DNA of 64,000 bases from an uncultured Lachnospiraceae bacterium (GTDB lineage Bacteria > Bacillota > Clostridia > Lachnospirales > Lachnospiraceae), in NCBI GenBank assembly GCA_944381615.1, contig CALWLT010000008.1, forward strand, positions 143,351 through 207,350, read 5' to 3'. Position 1 is the stretch's first letter; every line of letters begins with the position of its first letter. Below, in pieces: positions 26,124-34,482 of the stretch. The translations under genes were made by a program, and so were the position numbers. The notes beneath the pieces are model-generated. The model made no database searches, had not been told where the DNA came from, and worked only from the letters and a program-made list of their open reading frames with translations.

Positions 26124-27572
26124 ATGAGAAAAAGGGAAAGAACGATATTGAGCTGCCTGTTTGCCTGCGCGGTGCTGGCCGGCGGGAACCGGATGGAGGC
26201 GCAGGCCGCCGTGAATCTGGAGACGGATGCCTCTGTCGCGGGCGTTTCGGTAGCCATCAATAATTATTACGCGGGGAGCCTGAATCCGGAGGAGGAGCTG
26301 GCGGCCGCCTTTTCTTCGGAGGAAATTCTCTCCGGCGGGGCGCAGACGTCGGCCCGGGAGGAGACGCCGCATGTGAAAGCGGCCGCCGGATCGGATTATG
26401 ACAACGTGGCGATTTCCCGCGTCAGCAATTATGTGAATGTCCGCGCCGAGGCCAACACGTCGAGCGCGGTGGTGGGAAAGATTTATAACAACTGCGCGGC
26501 CACGATCCTTGCCACAGTAGACGGAGAGGGAGGGGACTGGTACCAGATCCAGTCCGGAAATGTAAAGGGCTATATCAAAGCGCAGTATTTTATTACCGGC
26601 GCCGAGGCGGAGGCGGTGGCCCGCCAGGTGGGAACCTCCTATGCGCGGGTGGCGAATACCTCGACGCTGCGGCTGCGCGAATCGCCCAGCCTGGAGAGCC
26701 GGACGCTGGATCTGCTTTCGCCGGAGGCGGAGTACGAGGTTATCGGCGAGGAGGGCGATTTCGCCAAGATTTCCGTGGACAACGATCTGGTCGGCTATGT
26801 ATTTAAGGATTACATTGATATCCGGGTTGAGTTTGATCAGGCGGTAACGGCCGAGGAAGAAAAGAAGCAGCAGGCGGACGAGGCCAAACGGAAGGAAGAA
26901 GCGAAGGAAGCCATCGAGCGTCTGGAGGAGGTAAAGAAAGAAGCGTCCAAGGCCGAGACGAAAGCGCCGGAGACGACGAAGGCGCCGGCCAGGGCCGAGA
27001 CAAAAGCGCCGGAGACGGAGTTTTCCGGCACGGTAGAGGCGAATCCGGCCGGCGGACAGACGAAGGCGCCGACCAAAGCCGAGACGAAAGCACCGGAGAC
27101 GACGAAGGCGCCGACCAAGGCCGAGACGAAAGCGCCGGAGACGACGAAGGCGCCGGCCGGCCCCGGAAGCGGCCCCGGCAGCAGTTCGTCCGGCGGCGGC
27201 GCGGTAGAGAGCGCGACCCGCTCGGCGATCGTGGCCTACGCGAAACAGTTTTTGGGAAATCCGTATGTGTACGGCGGGACAAGCCTGACGAACGGGGCGG
27301 ACTGCTCCGGATTTACGCAGGCGATCTACGCGCACTTCGGGATCACGACGGGCAGAAGCTCCCGCGACCAGGCGGCCCGGGGAACCGAGATTGCGGTCGG
27401 CGAGGTGCAGCCGGGCGATCTGCTGTTCTATGCCAGCGGCAATTATATCAATCATGTGGCGATGTACATAGGCGGCGGTCAGGTCATCCACGCCAGCACG
27501 GAGCGGACGGGCATTACGATTTCGCCGTCCAATTACCGGACGCCGTGTAAGGCGGTCACGTTTCTTGACTGA
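26124..27572 (+). CDS. Secreted SH3-NlpC/P60 peptidoglycan hydrolase
   Basis: 482 residues. The signal peptide (about 1-28) ends near EAQAA. Two bacterial SH3 domains follow (about 93-150 with VNVRAEANTSS, and 170-230 with LRLRESPSLES). Then comes a charged helix rich in Glu/Lys, a linker with repeats of AETKAPETTKAP, and a C-terminal NlpC/P60 domain with catalytic Cys in GADCSGFT, His in NHVAMYIG and a third polar residue in VIHAS. These proteins cut peptide stems of peptidoglycan. It stands 18 bases after trxB, so it may share its promoter, and it ends in a strong terminator. Confidence 0.9.
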   Translation: MRKRERTILSCLFACAVLAGGNRMEAQAAVNLETDASVAGVSVAINNYYAGSLNPEEELAAAFSSEEILSGGAQTSAREETPHVKAAAGSDYDNVAISRVSNYVNVRAEANTSSAVVGKIYNNCAATILATVDGEGGDWYQIQSGNVKGYIKAQYFITGAEAEAVARQVGTSYARVANTSTLRLRESPSLESRTLDLLSPEAEYEVIGEEGDFAKISVDNDLVGYVFKDYIDIRVEFDQAVTAEEEKKQQADEAKRKEEAKEAIERLEEVKKEASKAETKAPETTKAPARAETKAPETEFSGTVEANPAGGQTKAPTKAETKAPETTKAPTKAETKAPETTKAPAGPGSGPGSSSSGGGAVESATRSAIVAYAKQFLGNPYVYGGTSLTNGADCSGFTQAIYAHFGITTGRSSRDQAARGTEIAVGEVQPGDLLFYASGNYINHVAMYIGGGQVIHASTERTGITISPSNYRTPCKAVTFLD

Positions 27573-27670
27573 TCGGAAAGCGGGCTAGAAAGAAAGAGAC
27601 AGATCGGCCGCGCCGCGGCCGGTTTTGGAGAAATCGGGAGTATAAAAGAGAAAAAGACAGCATAGAAAGA

Positions 27671-27732
27671 GCGCTGCGAAATCTGAAGCGGACGTGGAAT
27701 AAACCGCCGGAAGATTTGGCAGCGCCTTTTTT
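27671..27732 (+). terminator. Rho-independent terminator
   Basis: GCGCTGC (27671-27677) pairs with GCAGCGC (27719-27725); after one mismatch AAATCT (27679-27684) pairs with AGATTT (27712-27717). Six T follow (27727-27732). Confidence 0.85.
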
Positions 27733-27781
27733 GTTAAGCGTGCGGCCGGAAACGCCCCGCGCATCCGTGAAACGGAAGCGT

Positions 27782-28609
27782 TCAGACGGAGGCCCCGGGC
27801 GCGAAATCGCCAAAGACCCAGCGCAGCGCATCGGGGAAGGTCAGCGCCCAGGAGGCGCATTCGTGCGTGCCGCGGTAGATTTCAAAGAAGCGCAGCGCGT
27901 CAGGCGAAAGGCCGTTCTGCTTCATGAGAGCGATAACGGTTTTTAAATCCTCGCACGCCAGGCCGTTCTGTACCATGCGGGTCGCGTCGTCTGTCCCGAT
28001 GTCAAAATATCCCCGGCGCACATGGGAGTAGGCGGCGGGGCAGACCGTTTCCAGGACGCGGTCCATCCACAGATGGAGAGCCGGCGCATGGATGAGAAAC
28101 CGGTGGAAGACGTCCGGGTAGGCGGAGATCATATAAAGTGCGTTTACCCCGCTGGTGGAGAGTCCGCCGATGGCGGTACAGTCCGCATCAGAGAGAGTCG
28201 GGTACTGCGCGTCGATGAAAGGCTTCAGCTCTGAGACGACCCATGCGCCGAGTTCTTTTCCCCGTCCCTCTACAAGCGGGGCAAAGCGGATGCCCTGCGG
28301 GACTTCAAAGCGCTTCGTGTAGGGCGAATACTCCGCCGTGCGGGCGAGCATATCGGGCGGCGGCGCGATTCCCACAAGAATCACAGGGGGAAGAAAGGCG
28401 CCGAATGCGAGGCTGTATTCGCGAAAACAGAAGGAGCCGCTCAGGGCGGACGGCCCCGGGACCTTCGGGTCGTTCCAGATGCGGTCGCCGTCGTAGAAAT
28501 AAAGAACCGGGCAGCGGCGGTTCGGGTTCCCGGCAGATTCCGGCAGAATGATATGCAGATCCACCATGCGGTCCAGGGAGCTGCAGTAAAGCTGTCGCTT
28601 TTCTCTCAT
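27782..28609 (-). CDS. Alpha/beta-hydrolase esterase (enterochelin-esterase/antigen-85-like)
   Basis: 275 residues of the esterase family that includes IroE-like and feruloyl esterases. The nucleophile elbow is GLSTSGVNAL with the serine in STSG; the C-terminal His is in GTHECASW; VLYFYDGDRIWND near the N-terminus matches the family. No signal peptide is seen, so it is cytosolic and may hydrolyse an imported ester. The ATG at 28609 follows AAGGAGG; the ORF's earlier ATG at 28633 sits before this site. It has its own promoter and no operon partner. Confidence 0.78.
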   Translation of the reverse strand: MREKRQLYCSSLDRMVDLHIILPESAGNPNRRCPVLYFYDGDRIWNDPKVPGPSALSGSFCFREYSLAFGAFLPPVILVGIAPPPDMLARTAEYSPYTKRFEVPQGIRFAPLVEGRGKELGAWVVSELKPFIDAQYPTLSDADCTAIGGLSTSGVNALYMISAYPDVFHRFLIHAPALHLWMDRVLETVCPAAYSHVRRGYFDIGTDDATRMVQNGLACEDLKTVIALMKQNGLSPDALRFFEIYRGTHECASWALTFPDALRWVFGDFAPGASV

Positions 28610-28666
28610 GAAACATGCCTCCTTGAATTTCATTGAATGAAAATAGATTTTAAAATTATTTTCTTA

Positions 28667-28695
28667 ATTATAGCGCGAAAGGAGGAAGAATGCAA
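28667..28695 (-). promoter_or_regulatory. Promoter of the esterase gene
   Basis: On the minus strand TTGCAT (28690-28695), 17-base spacer, TATAAT (28667-28672). It lies inside a 30-bp tandem duplication (28670-28699 and 28700-28729) with the core GCGCGAAAGGAGGAAGA. Confidence 0.75.
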
Positions 28696-28811
28696 GAATA
28701 TCGCGCGAAAGGAGGAAGAGAAGAAAAAGCCGGCCCGCAGCAGAAAGGCGGGCCGGCCCGTTCGGATTCGCGTTCGATTCACGGTCAGAGCGGATCCAAA
28801 ATACAGCACAT

Positions 28812-29564
28812 TCAGGTTTCGGAAGCTTCATCGGGCGCGGGGTATCCGAGCTGGATGGAGATCTCCCGGCCGTAGCGGCAGATGGCGGCGATGACGTTTT
28901 CCTTGCGTTCCTCGTCGAAATGGGATTCGGCGCCGGTCAGAAACAGGGCGGCGATCGCCTTGCCTTTGGCGTTAAAGAGCGGCGCGGCGACGGAGAGGAC
29001 GCCGGTCGTGCGCTCGCCGTAGCTGACGGCGTAGCCCTTTTTGCGCAGGGCGGCGAGTTCGTCCTGCGAGCAGAAGGAATCCTCGGCGATGCAGGCCTGG
29101 ATGAATTCCGGCGGCTGATAGGCGAGGAGGATCCGGCCCGACGCGCCGCGCGTCAGGACGTGGGAATCGCCGATCTGAACGATGCTGCGCAGACGCCGCA
29201 GGCCCTCGACCCGCGCCACGCAGACGCGGCGGTGGCCTTTCAGGGCATAGACGCCGGCGCTCTCGTTAAACTGTTCCTGCAGCCGCTCCAGATAAGGCTG
29301 GGCGATGCGGCAGTAGTCGAGATTTTCAAAGCACAGATTGCTCAGCTGAGCCAGCCGGAACCCCAGATAATATTTCAGATTGGAGGGATCCCGGTAGAGG
29401 TAGTGCTTTTTTTCCAGCGTGCCGAGGAGGCGAAGCGTCGTGCTGGGGGAGAGCTGAATCATGTCGGCGATCTCCGTCAGCGTAAACCCGCTTTTTCCCG
29501 AGGCATAGCAGTCCAGTATATCCAGTGCGCGCTCCACCGTGCGGACGCTGATTTCCTGAGCCAT
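28812..29564 (-). CDS. IclR-family transcriptional regulator
   Basis: 250 residues. The N-terminal winged helix (about 6-62, with LTEIADMIQLSPSTTLRLLGTLE) is followed by an IclR effector domain (about 75-245). Such regulators usually bind a small carboxylate or its derivative and control a divergent catabolic operon. Here the divergent operon begins with the CoA-transferase at 29752, so local control is likely. AAAGGAGTG precedes the ATG. An inverted repeat over the operon promoter is a candidate binding site. Confidence 0.9.
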   Translation of the reverse strand: MAQEISVRTVERALDILDCYASGKSGFTLTEIADMIQLSPSTTLRLLGTLEKKHYLYRDPSNLKYYLGFRLAQLSNLCFENLDYCRIAQPYLERLQEQFNESAGVYALKGHRRVCVARVEGLRRLRSIVQIGDSHVLTRGASGRILLAYQPPEFIQACIAEDSFCSQDELAALRKKGYAVSYGERTTGVLSVAAPLFNAKGKAIAALFLTGAESHFDEERKENVIAAICRYGREISIQLGYPAPDEASET

Positions 29565-29662
29565 AGTTCACACTCCTTTATGTTTTGCTGATTTAACTAT
29601 ACCGTGAATCCCGGAAAAGGTCAACCGGAAGCGGACGGTGCGGACAAAAAAATAAAAATCGT

Positions 29663-29715
29663 TTGCATATAATGAAAACCTGTGTTATAATGCAATAAAC
29701 GGAAATGGTTTTCAT
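29663..29715 (+). promoter_or_regulatory. Promoter and candidate IclR operator of the catabolic operon
   Basis: TTGCAT (29663-29668), 17-base spacer, TATAAT (29686-29691). ATGAAAACC (29672-29680) and GGTTTTCAT (29707-29715) form a perfect 9-bp inverted repeat with 26 bases between, one arm in the spacer and one past the start point. That placement suits repression by a dimer or dimer pair. Confidence 0.7.
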
Positions 29716-29751
29716 ACAGTGAAATAATCAGTGAGAAAATGGAGGCGTGTG

Positions 29752-30939
29752 ATGGCAGCTTTAGAGGGAGTCAGGGTGCTGGACTGTGCGAACGTAATTG
29801 CCGGCCCCTATTGTGCGAGTATACTGTCTGAGTTTGGAGCGGAGGTCATCAAAATTGAGATGCCGGGCCGCGGGGACAATTTCCGGGCGATGGGCCCGCG
29901 AAGCAAAGACGGCAAGAGCGTCCGCTGGCCGTCGATGGGGCGCAACAAGAAATGTATTACGCTGGATTTCCACTATGAGGAAGGAAAAGAGCTGTTCCTG
30001 AAGCTGGTGGAGAAGGCGGATGTGATCGTGGAAAATTTCCGCACGGGAACCTTCGAGAAATGGGGACTGGGGATGGAAACACTCCGGAAGGCGAATCCGG
30101 ATATTATCGTGACGCATGTGACGGGCTACGGGCAGACGGGGCCCAACCGCTACCTGTCCGGCTTCGGCGGGCCGCTGACCGGATTTGCCGGCGTCATCTA
30201 TACGACCGGATATCCGGATCGGCCGCCGGTCAGCCCCAGTTTTTCTCTGGCCGATTACGTGGCCGGCCTGAACGCGGTAATCGGAACGCTTCTGGCGCTC
30301 TATTACCGGGACGTCCGCCACGGAAAGGGCCAGGAGGTCGATGTGAGCCTTTACGAGGGCCTGTTCCGGATGCAGGATTCGCTGATTGCCGATTACGACA
30401 TCAACGGAAAGGTCCGGGAGCGCAAGGCGCGCATGGACGGCGCGTCGGTGCCGGGCGGCAAGTTCCTGACGAAGGATCAGAAATGGGTTATGCTGGCCTG
30501 CTCGACGAACAATGCGTTTAAGTATCTGACGGAGGCGATGGAGCGCCCGGATCTGTACGAAAAATACCCGGATATGAGCGACCGTTTCGCCAACGAGGCC
30601 TACATCATGAAAGAGACGGAGGAATGGTTTGCCTCCCATGATTACGCCTATGTGCAGGAGGCCTGCAACCGCACGAAGGCGGTGGTAAGCCCGATTTACA
30701 GCATCAAGGATATTTTTGAGGATCCGCATTACAAAGCGCGTCACAATCTGGTCGAATTTGACAGCCCGGATTTCGGCAAGGTACATATCCCGTCCGTCTG
30801 CCCGGTCCTTTCGGAGACGCCGGGCGAGATCAAATGGATCGGTCCGGAGATCGGCGCGTTTAACGACGAGATTTACAAGGGGCTTCTGGGAATGGAAGAT
30901 TCCGAGCTGGAGGCGCTGAAGGAAAAGAACATTATCTGA
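29752..30939 (+). CDS. Class III CoA-transferase (CaiB/BaiF family)
   Basis: A 395-residue family III CoA-transferase that moves CoA between carboxylates. The N-terminal RVLDCANVIAGPYCASILSEFGAEVIKIE is the family hallmark, and the catalytic Asp is expected in SFSLADYVAG. The next gene encodes an HMG-CoA-lyase-like enzyme, so this protein probably activates a hydroxy- or methyl-dicarboxylic acid to its CoA ester. GGAGG stands six bases before the ATG at 29752; the earlier start at 29731 is rejected for that reason. The donor CoA is unknown. Confidence 0.88.
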   Translation: MAALEGVRVLDCANVIAGPYCASILSEFGAEVIKIEMPGRGDNFRAMGPRSKDGKSVRWPSMGRNKKCITLDFHYEEGKELFLKLVEKADVIVENFRTGTFEKWGLGMETLRKANPDIIVTHVTGYGQTGPNRYLSGFGGPLTGFAGVIYTTGYPDRPPVSPSFSLADYVAGLNAVIGTLLALYYRDVRHGKGQEVDVSLYEGLFRMQDSLIADYDINGKVRERKARMDGASVPGGKFLTKDQKWVMLACSTNNAFKYLTEAMERPDLYEKYPDMSDRFANEAYIMKETEEWFASHDYAYVQEACNRTKAVVSPIYSIKDIFEDPHYKARHNLVEFDSPDFGKVHIPSVCPVLSETPGEIKWIGPEIGAFNDEIYKGLLGMEDSELEALKEKNII

Positions 30940-30988
30940 CGGGACCGGGAATCCGGCAGAACAGCGGAATCAAACGGGAGGAAAAGAG

Positions 30989-31921
30989 ATGTCGCTTCCA
31001 AAGAAGATTATCATCAGCGAGTCCGGTATGCGGGACGGGCTGCAGAATGAGAAGACGATTTTATCCGCAGAAGAAAAAATTTCTCTGATCAATGAGTTGG
31101 CGGACGCCGGCCTTACGGATATCGAAGGCGGTTCCTTCGTGCGCGCCGACCGCGTGCCGGCGATGGCCAACAGCGCGGAGGTGTTTCGCGGGCTTGACTA
31201 TGACCGCGGGGTAAAATATTATGCCCTGATTCCCAACCGGAAAGGGCTGGAGCGGGCCATCGAGGCCGGCGCGCGCCTGGTGGGCGTCGGCGTGTCGGCC
31301 AGCGCCGCGCATAATCTGGCCAACTACAACCGCACGCCGGAGGAAAGCCTGGCGGCCTATCAGGGAATCATCGAGACGGCGCGGGAGCACGGGCTGGAGA
31401 TCCGCAGCTCGATTCAGATGGCGTTCGGCTCGCCGTGGGAGAGGGTCATCCCGGTGGATCATCTGAAGCGTCTGGTTGAAAAGTATAAGGATCAGGGCGT
31501 CAACACGATTATTGTGGCGGATACGGCCGGAGTCGCCACGCCGGATCAGGTGTATGAGACGATGAGCGGTCTTTCCCGGGAGTTCCCGGGGACGCAGTGG
31601 CTGCTGCACCTTCACAATACGAGGGGCGTGGCCATGTGCAACCTGCTGGCCGGGATGGAAGCCGGCGTGACCATGTTCGCCGCGTCCGTGGCCGGGCTGG
31701 GCGGCTGCCCGTTCGTGCCGAACGCGGCCGGGAACCTGGCGACGGAGGATGTCGTGCATCTGATGGATGAGATGAAGATTGAGACGGGGATCAATCTGGA
31801 TCGCCTGCTGGAGACGGCCAGGCGGGTGGAACGGCTGGTCGGGCACGAGGGGCACAGCTATATTCTGCGCGCCGGGAAATCGTGCGATCTGCTCTCTGCG
31901 GTCAAACGGCAGGGGAGCTGA
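30989..31921 (+). CDS. Hydroxymethylglutaryl-CoA lyase-like enzyme
   Basis: A 310-residue DRE-TIM metallolyase. Arg15-Asp16 in MRDGLQNE, the metal-ligand motif HLHNTRG, and the cysteine loop GLGGCPFVPNAAGN followed by ATED are all as in HMG-CoA lyases, which split 3-hydroxy-3-methylglutaryl-CoA to acetoacetate and acetyl-CoA. Related lyases cut citramalyl-CoA-type substrates. AGGAAAAGAG precedes the ATG. Placed between a CoA-transferase and a transporter, it likely cleaves the CoA ester made upstream, giving products that enter the butyrate pathway. Confidence 0.86.
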   Translation: MSLPKKIIISESGMRDGLQNEKTILSAEEKISLINELADAGLTDIEGGSFVRADRVPAMANSAEVFRGLDYDRGVKYYALIPNRKGLERAIEAGARLVGVGVSASAAHNLANYNRTPEESLAAYQGIIETAREHGLEIRSSIQMAFGSPWERVIPVDHLKRLVEKYKDQGVNTIIVADTAGVATPDQVYETMSGLSREFPGTQWLLHLHNTRGVAMCNLLAGMEAGVTMFAASVAGLGGCPFVPNAAGNLATEDVVHLMDEMKIETGINLDRLLETARRVERLVGHEGHSYILRAGKSCDLLSAVKRQGS

Positions 31922-32017
31922 AGAAGAAGTTCAGAAGGCTCAGCGCTGCGGGCACGGCTTCGCGGCGCCGCCGTCTGTCTATAGAAGAACATCAAAAGGG
32001 AGAGGAGTGTAGAGACA

Positions 32018-32758
32018 ATGGGGGTTAAATTCACGTACTTTGGCGGGATGTGCGTCCTGGCAGAGCGCAGCGACGGCTACCGGATCCTGTGCGATCCGTA
32101 TCTGTCGGGAAATCCGTTCTGCACGACCGGGCCGGAGGCGATGAGCGGCGTGGACCTGCTGGTCGTCACGCACAATGCGTATGATCACTTTGGGGACACC
32201 ATCGAGATCATGAAAAACAGCCGCGCCCGCCTGTTTGCCGGAGGGGAAGTTGTGCGCCGCGTGCAGGAAGCGCTGCCGGATCTGGAGCCGGAGCGGATGC
32301 GTCTTACCATCTACGGCGACGAGCAGAATTATAACGGCAGCGTGATCCGCGTCATGCCGGCCTGGCATGTGTCCAACTGTGTGACAAACGGGGTGGTCAT
32401 CGCCAATCCGCCGTTCGGATTCGTGATCGACATCGAGCCGGGCGTTACCTATTATCATGCGGGAGATACGAGCCTGTTTTCCGATATGAAGATCATCCGC
32501 GAGCTCTACCGGCCGGATGTGATGGCGGTGGGAATCTCGGCGATCGAGAAGATCTATCCCTGCGAAATGAATCCACGCGAGGCCGCGTACGCGACGCAGT
32601 GGATCGGGCCGAACGTGGTTATTCCGACGCATTACGAGCCGGGCGCGCCCGAGCTGGAGGATTATATCCGCTATGCGCAGGTAACCGCGCCGAAAACGAT
32701 CGTGCAGGCGCAGATTGAGAAGACATGGGAGTACGTGCCGTTCCAGGTTCTCGGATAG
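32018..32758 (+). CDS. UlaG-like metallo-beta-lactamase-fold hydrolase
   Basis: 246 residues of the MBL fold. Metal-site motifs are THNAYDHFGD (the first His of the common HxHxDH is replaced by Asn), PAWHVS, HAGDTS and PTHYEP, a pattern close to UlaG-type lactonases and related metal-dependent hydrolases. Its substrate cannot be told; opening a lactone or removing CoA from an intermediate are possible roles in the pathway encoded here. It sits between the lyase and the transporter genes. Confidence 0.75.
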   Translation: MGVKFTYFGGMCVLAERSDGYRILCDPYLSGNPFCTTGPEAMSGVDLLVVTHNAYDHFGDTIEIMKNSRARLFAGGEVVRRVQEALPDLEPERMRLTIYGDEQNYNGSVIRVMPAWHVSNCVTNGVVIANPPFGFVIDIEPGVTYYHAGDTSLFSDMKIIRELYRPDVMAVGISAIEKIYPCEMNPREAAYATQWIGPNVVIPTHYEPGAPELEDYIRYAQVTAPKTIVQAQIEKTWEYVPFQVLG

Positions 32759-32813
32759 GCGGGGAAACGATGAAATGATGAGAGAAAAGAATGAAATGAT
32801 CGGGAGGTTATGT

Positions 32814-33890
32814 ATGAAACGAGGAAAGAAAGTAGTTGCGGTTATGTGTGCCGGTATGCTGGCGGCAACAGGGCTGGCGGGATGCTCGTCCGGAAGCGGT
32901 GCAGAAGGGACGTCTGCAGGAACACAGGCGGCCGGAGGCGGAGCGGAGAGCGGATCCGGCGAGGCAAAGTATGTCATTCAGTATTCGCATGTTCAGTCTA
33001 CCTCGACGCCGACGCATCAGGCGATGGAGTGGCTGAAGGGCTGGCTGGAGGAGCAGTCAAACGGCGAGGTCACGATGGAGATCTATCCGGCGGGACAGCT
33101 TTACAATGACTCCACGGAGATCGACGCGATCACGGCGGGCAACATCGACATGATCTCGACGTACATCAGCAAGCTGACGACGCTGGATACGGATCTGCAG
33201 TATACGATCGCCCCGTTCTTATTTGACAGCCCGGAGCAGATGCTGGCCTGCTATTCCGATCCGGATGTCCAGTCGGTTCTGTTTCAGAATCTGAGCGCGC
33301 AGGGCATTACCGTGCTGGGCGCCATGTACGGCGGCGACGTCATGCTGTTTGCCGGAAAACAGGAGATCCATACGCCGGAGGATTTTGCGGGCTTTAAAGT
33401 CAGGGAAAACGGCGGCGCGATGGTGCAGGAGCAGTATTCTGCAATGGACGCGTCGGTGGTAACGGTCGAGTATTCCGAGCTCTATACGGCGATGCAGAGC
33501 GGCCTGGCGGATGCGGTCTGCACGACGCTGGACGGCGTGACGGGCATCGCGCTGCAGGAGGTTCTGACGGACGCGCTGAATCTGGATCATCAGATGGCCT
33601 GCTACCTGGTGCAGTTTAACACGGATACCTTCAACAGCTATCCGCAGGAAGTACAGGATCTGATCCGCGAGGGCGTGAAGCTGGCTTCGGAGAAGCAGCT
33701 GGAGATCTGCATGGAGAGCCGCGCCGATTACATCAGCGATATCGAGGCCGGCGGCTGCACGGTGCATGATGCGACGGACGAGGAGAAAGCGGCGTTCCAC
33801 GAGATCTGGGATCCGATCACGGAGAAATACGTGCCGGCAGAGTGGATGGACGCGATCAATACCTTCAAGGAAGGATATACCGAATCATAA
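32814..33890 (+). CDS. dctP: TRAP transporter solute-binding lipoprotein
   Basis: 358 residues. A lipoprotein signal peptide ends in GLAGC (Cys about 23), followed by a Ser/Gly-rich tether. The DctP fold is shown by YPAGQLYNDSTEIDAITAG and by FKVREN, which carries the arginine that usually binds the ligand's carboxylate. It would capture an organic acid outside the membrane for DctQM. GGGAGG stands six bases before the ATG at 32814; the longer reading frame starting at 32715 overlaps the hydrolase gene and lacks a signal peptide. Confidence 0.9.
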   Translation: MKRGKKVVAVMCAGMLAATGLAGCSSGSGAEGTSAGTQAAGGGAESGSGEAKYVIQYSHVQSTSTPTHQAMEWLKGWLEEQSNGEVTMEIYPAGQLYNDSTEIDAITAGNIDMISTYISKLTTLDTDLQYTIAPFLFDSPEQMLACYSDPDVQSVLFQNLSAQGITVLGAMYGGDVMLFAGKQEIHTPEDFAGFKVRENGGAMVQEQYSAMDASVVTVEYSELYTAMQSGLADAVCTTLDGVTGIALQEVLTDALNLDHQMACYLVQFNTDTFNSYPQEVQDLIREGVKLASEKQLEICMESRADYISDIEAGGCTVHDATDEEKAAFHEIWDPITEKYVPAEWMDAINTFKEGYTES

Positions 33891-33927
33891 GAAACGTTCC
33901 GGCATCGGCCGGGCGGACCGGGGAACG

Positions 33928-33956
33928 GGCGGCGGGATTTGGAAGATTCCGCCGCC
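33928..33956 (+). other. Intergenic hairpin between dctP and dctQ
   Basis: Stem of 11 pairs (33928-33938 with 33946-33956, one G-T) and a seven-base loop, without a T-tract. Such stems after binding-protein genes often protect the upstream mRNA, which raises binding protein over membrane subunits. Confidence 0.55.
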
Positions 33957-33986
33957 TGAATACCGGCCGGAAAGGAGGAGACTCTC

Positions 33987-34481
33987 ATGAAAAAACTGGG
34001 CGAGACGTACAACCGGATAGAGAACATACTGGCTGCCATCGGCACGATCGCCGGTCTCACGCTCATTTTCATCAATGTCGTCATGCGATATGTGTTTCAT
34101 CATCCCCTGGCCTGGACCGACGAGATTTCCGTTGTGATCCTGAGCTGGGCGATTATCATCGGTTTCTCGATCGATCTGGGAGAGCGCTCTCATATCTGTA
34201 TGGATGTGATTTATGATGCGGTCAAATCGCCGGCTCTGCGCCGGGCGATGGACTGGTTTGCCGTGCTGATCGGCCTTCTGTACAGTGTGTTTATTACGTT
34301 TTACGGGGGGCAGGCGGTCGCGCTGCAGGTTACGACGGGGCGCGTCTACCCGATCACGGAATTTCCCCGGTGGGTTGCCTATCTGATTATTGTCCTGGCA
34401 GGCATCGCCATGGTCGGACGCTATCTGATCATGCTGGTGCAGCTGCTGGGAAAGAACCGCGAAAAAGGAGAGGAGAACTAG
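33987..34481 (+). CDS. dctQ: TRAP transporter small permease
   Basis: 164 residues with four membrane helices, the size and pattern of DctQ (LIFINVVMRYVFHHPLAWTDE, then SWAIIIGFSIDLGERSHI). It joins the binding protein and DctM into a Na+-driven uptake system for organic acids. AAAGGAGG precedes the ATG. The dctM start follows one base after its stop, so translation is probably coupled. Confidence 0.9.
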   Translation: MKKLGETYNRIENILAAIGTIAGLTLIFINVVMRYVFHHPLAWTDEISVVILSWAIIIGFSIDLGERSHICMDVIYDAVKSPALRRAMDWFAVLIGLLYSVFITFYGGQAVALQVTTGRVYPITEFPRWVAYLIIVLAGIAMVGRYLIMLVQLLGKNREKGEEN

Positions 34482-34482
34482 T

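Noticed and set aside
25089..27491. 800-codon minus-strand frame
   Set aside because: It mirrors trxB and the NlpC/P60 gene in the opposite strand; the product is rich in Arg, Leu and Gly and shows no domain. High GC content makes long antisense frames common here.
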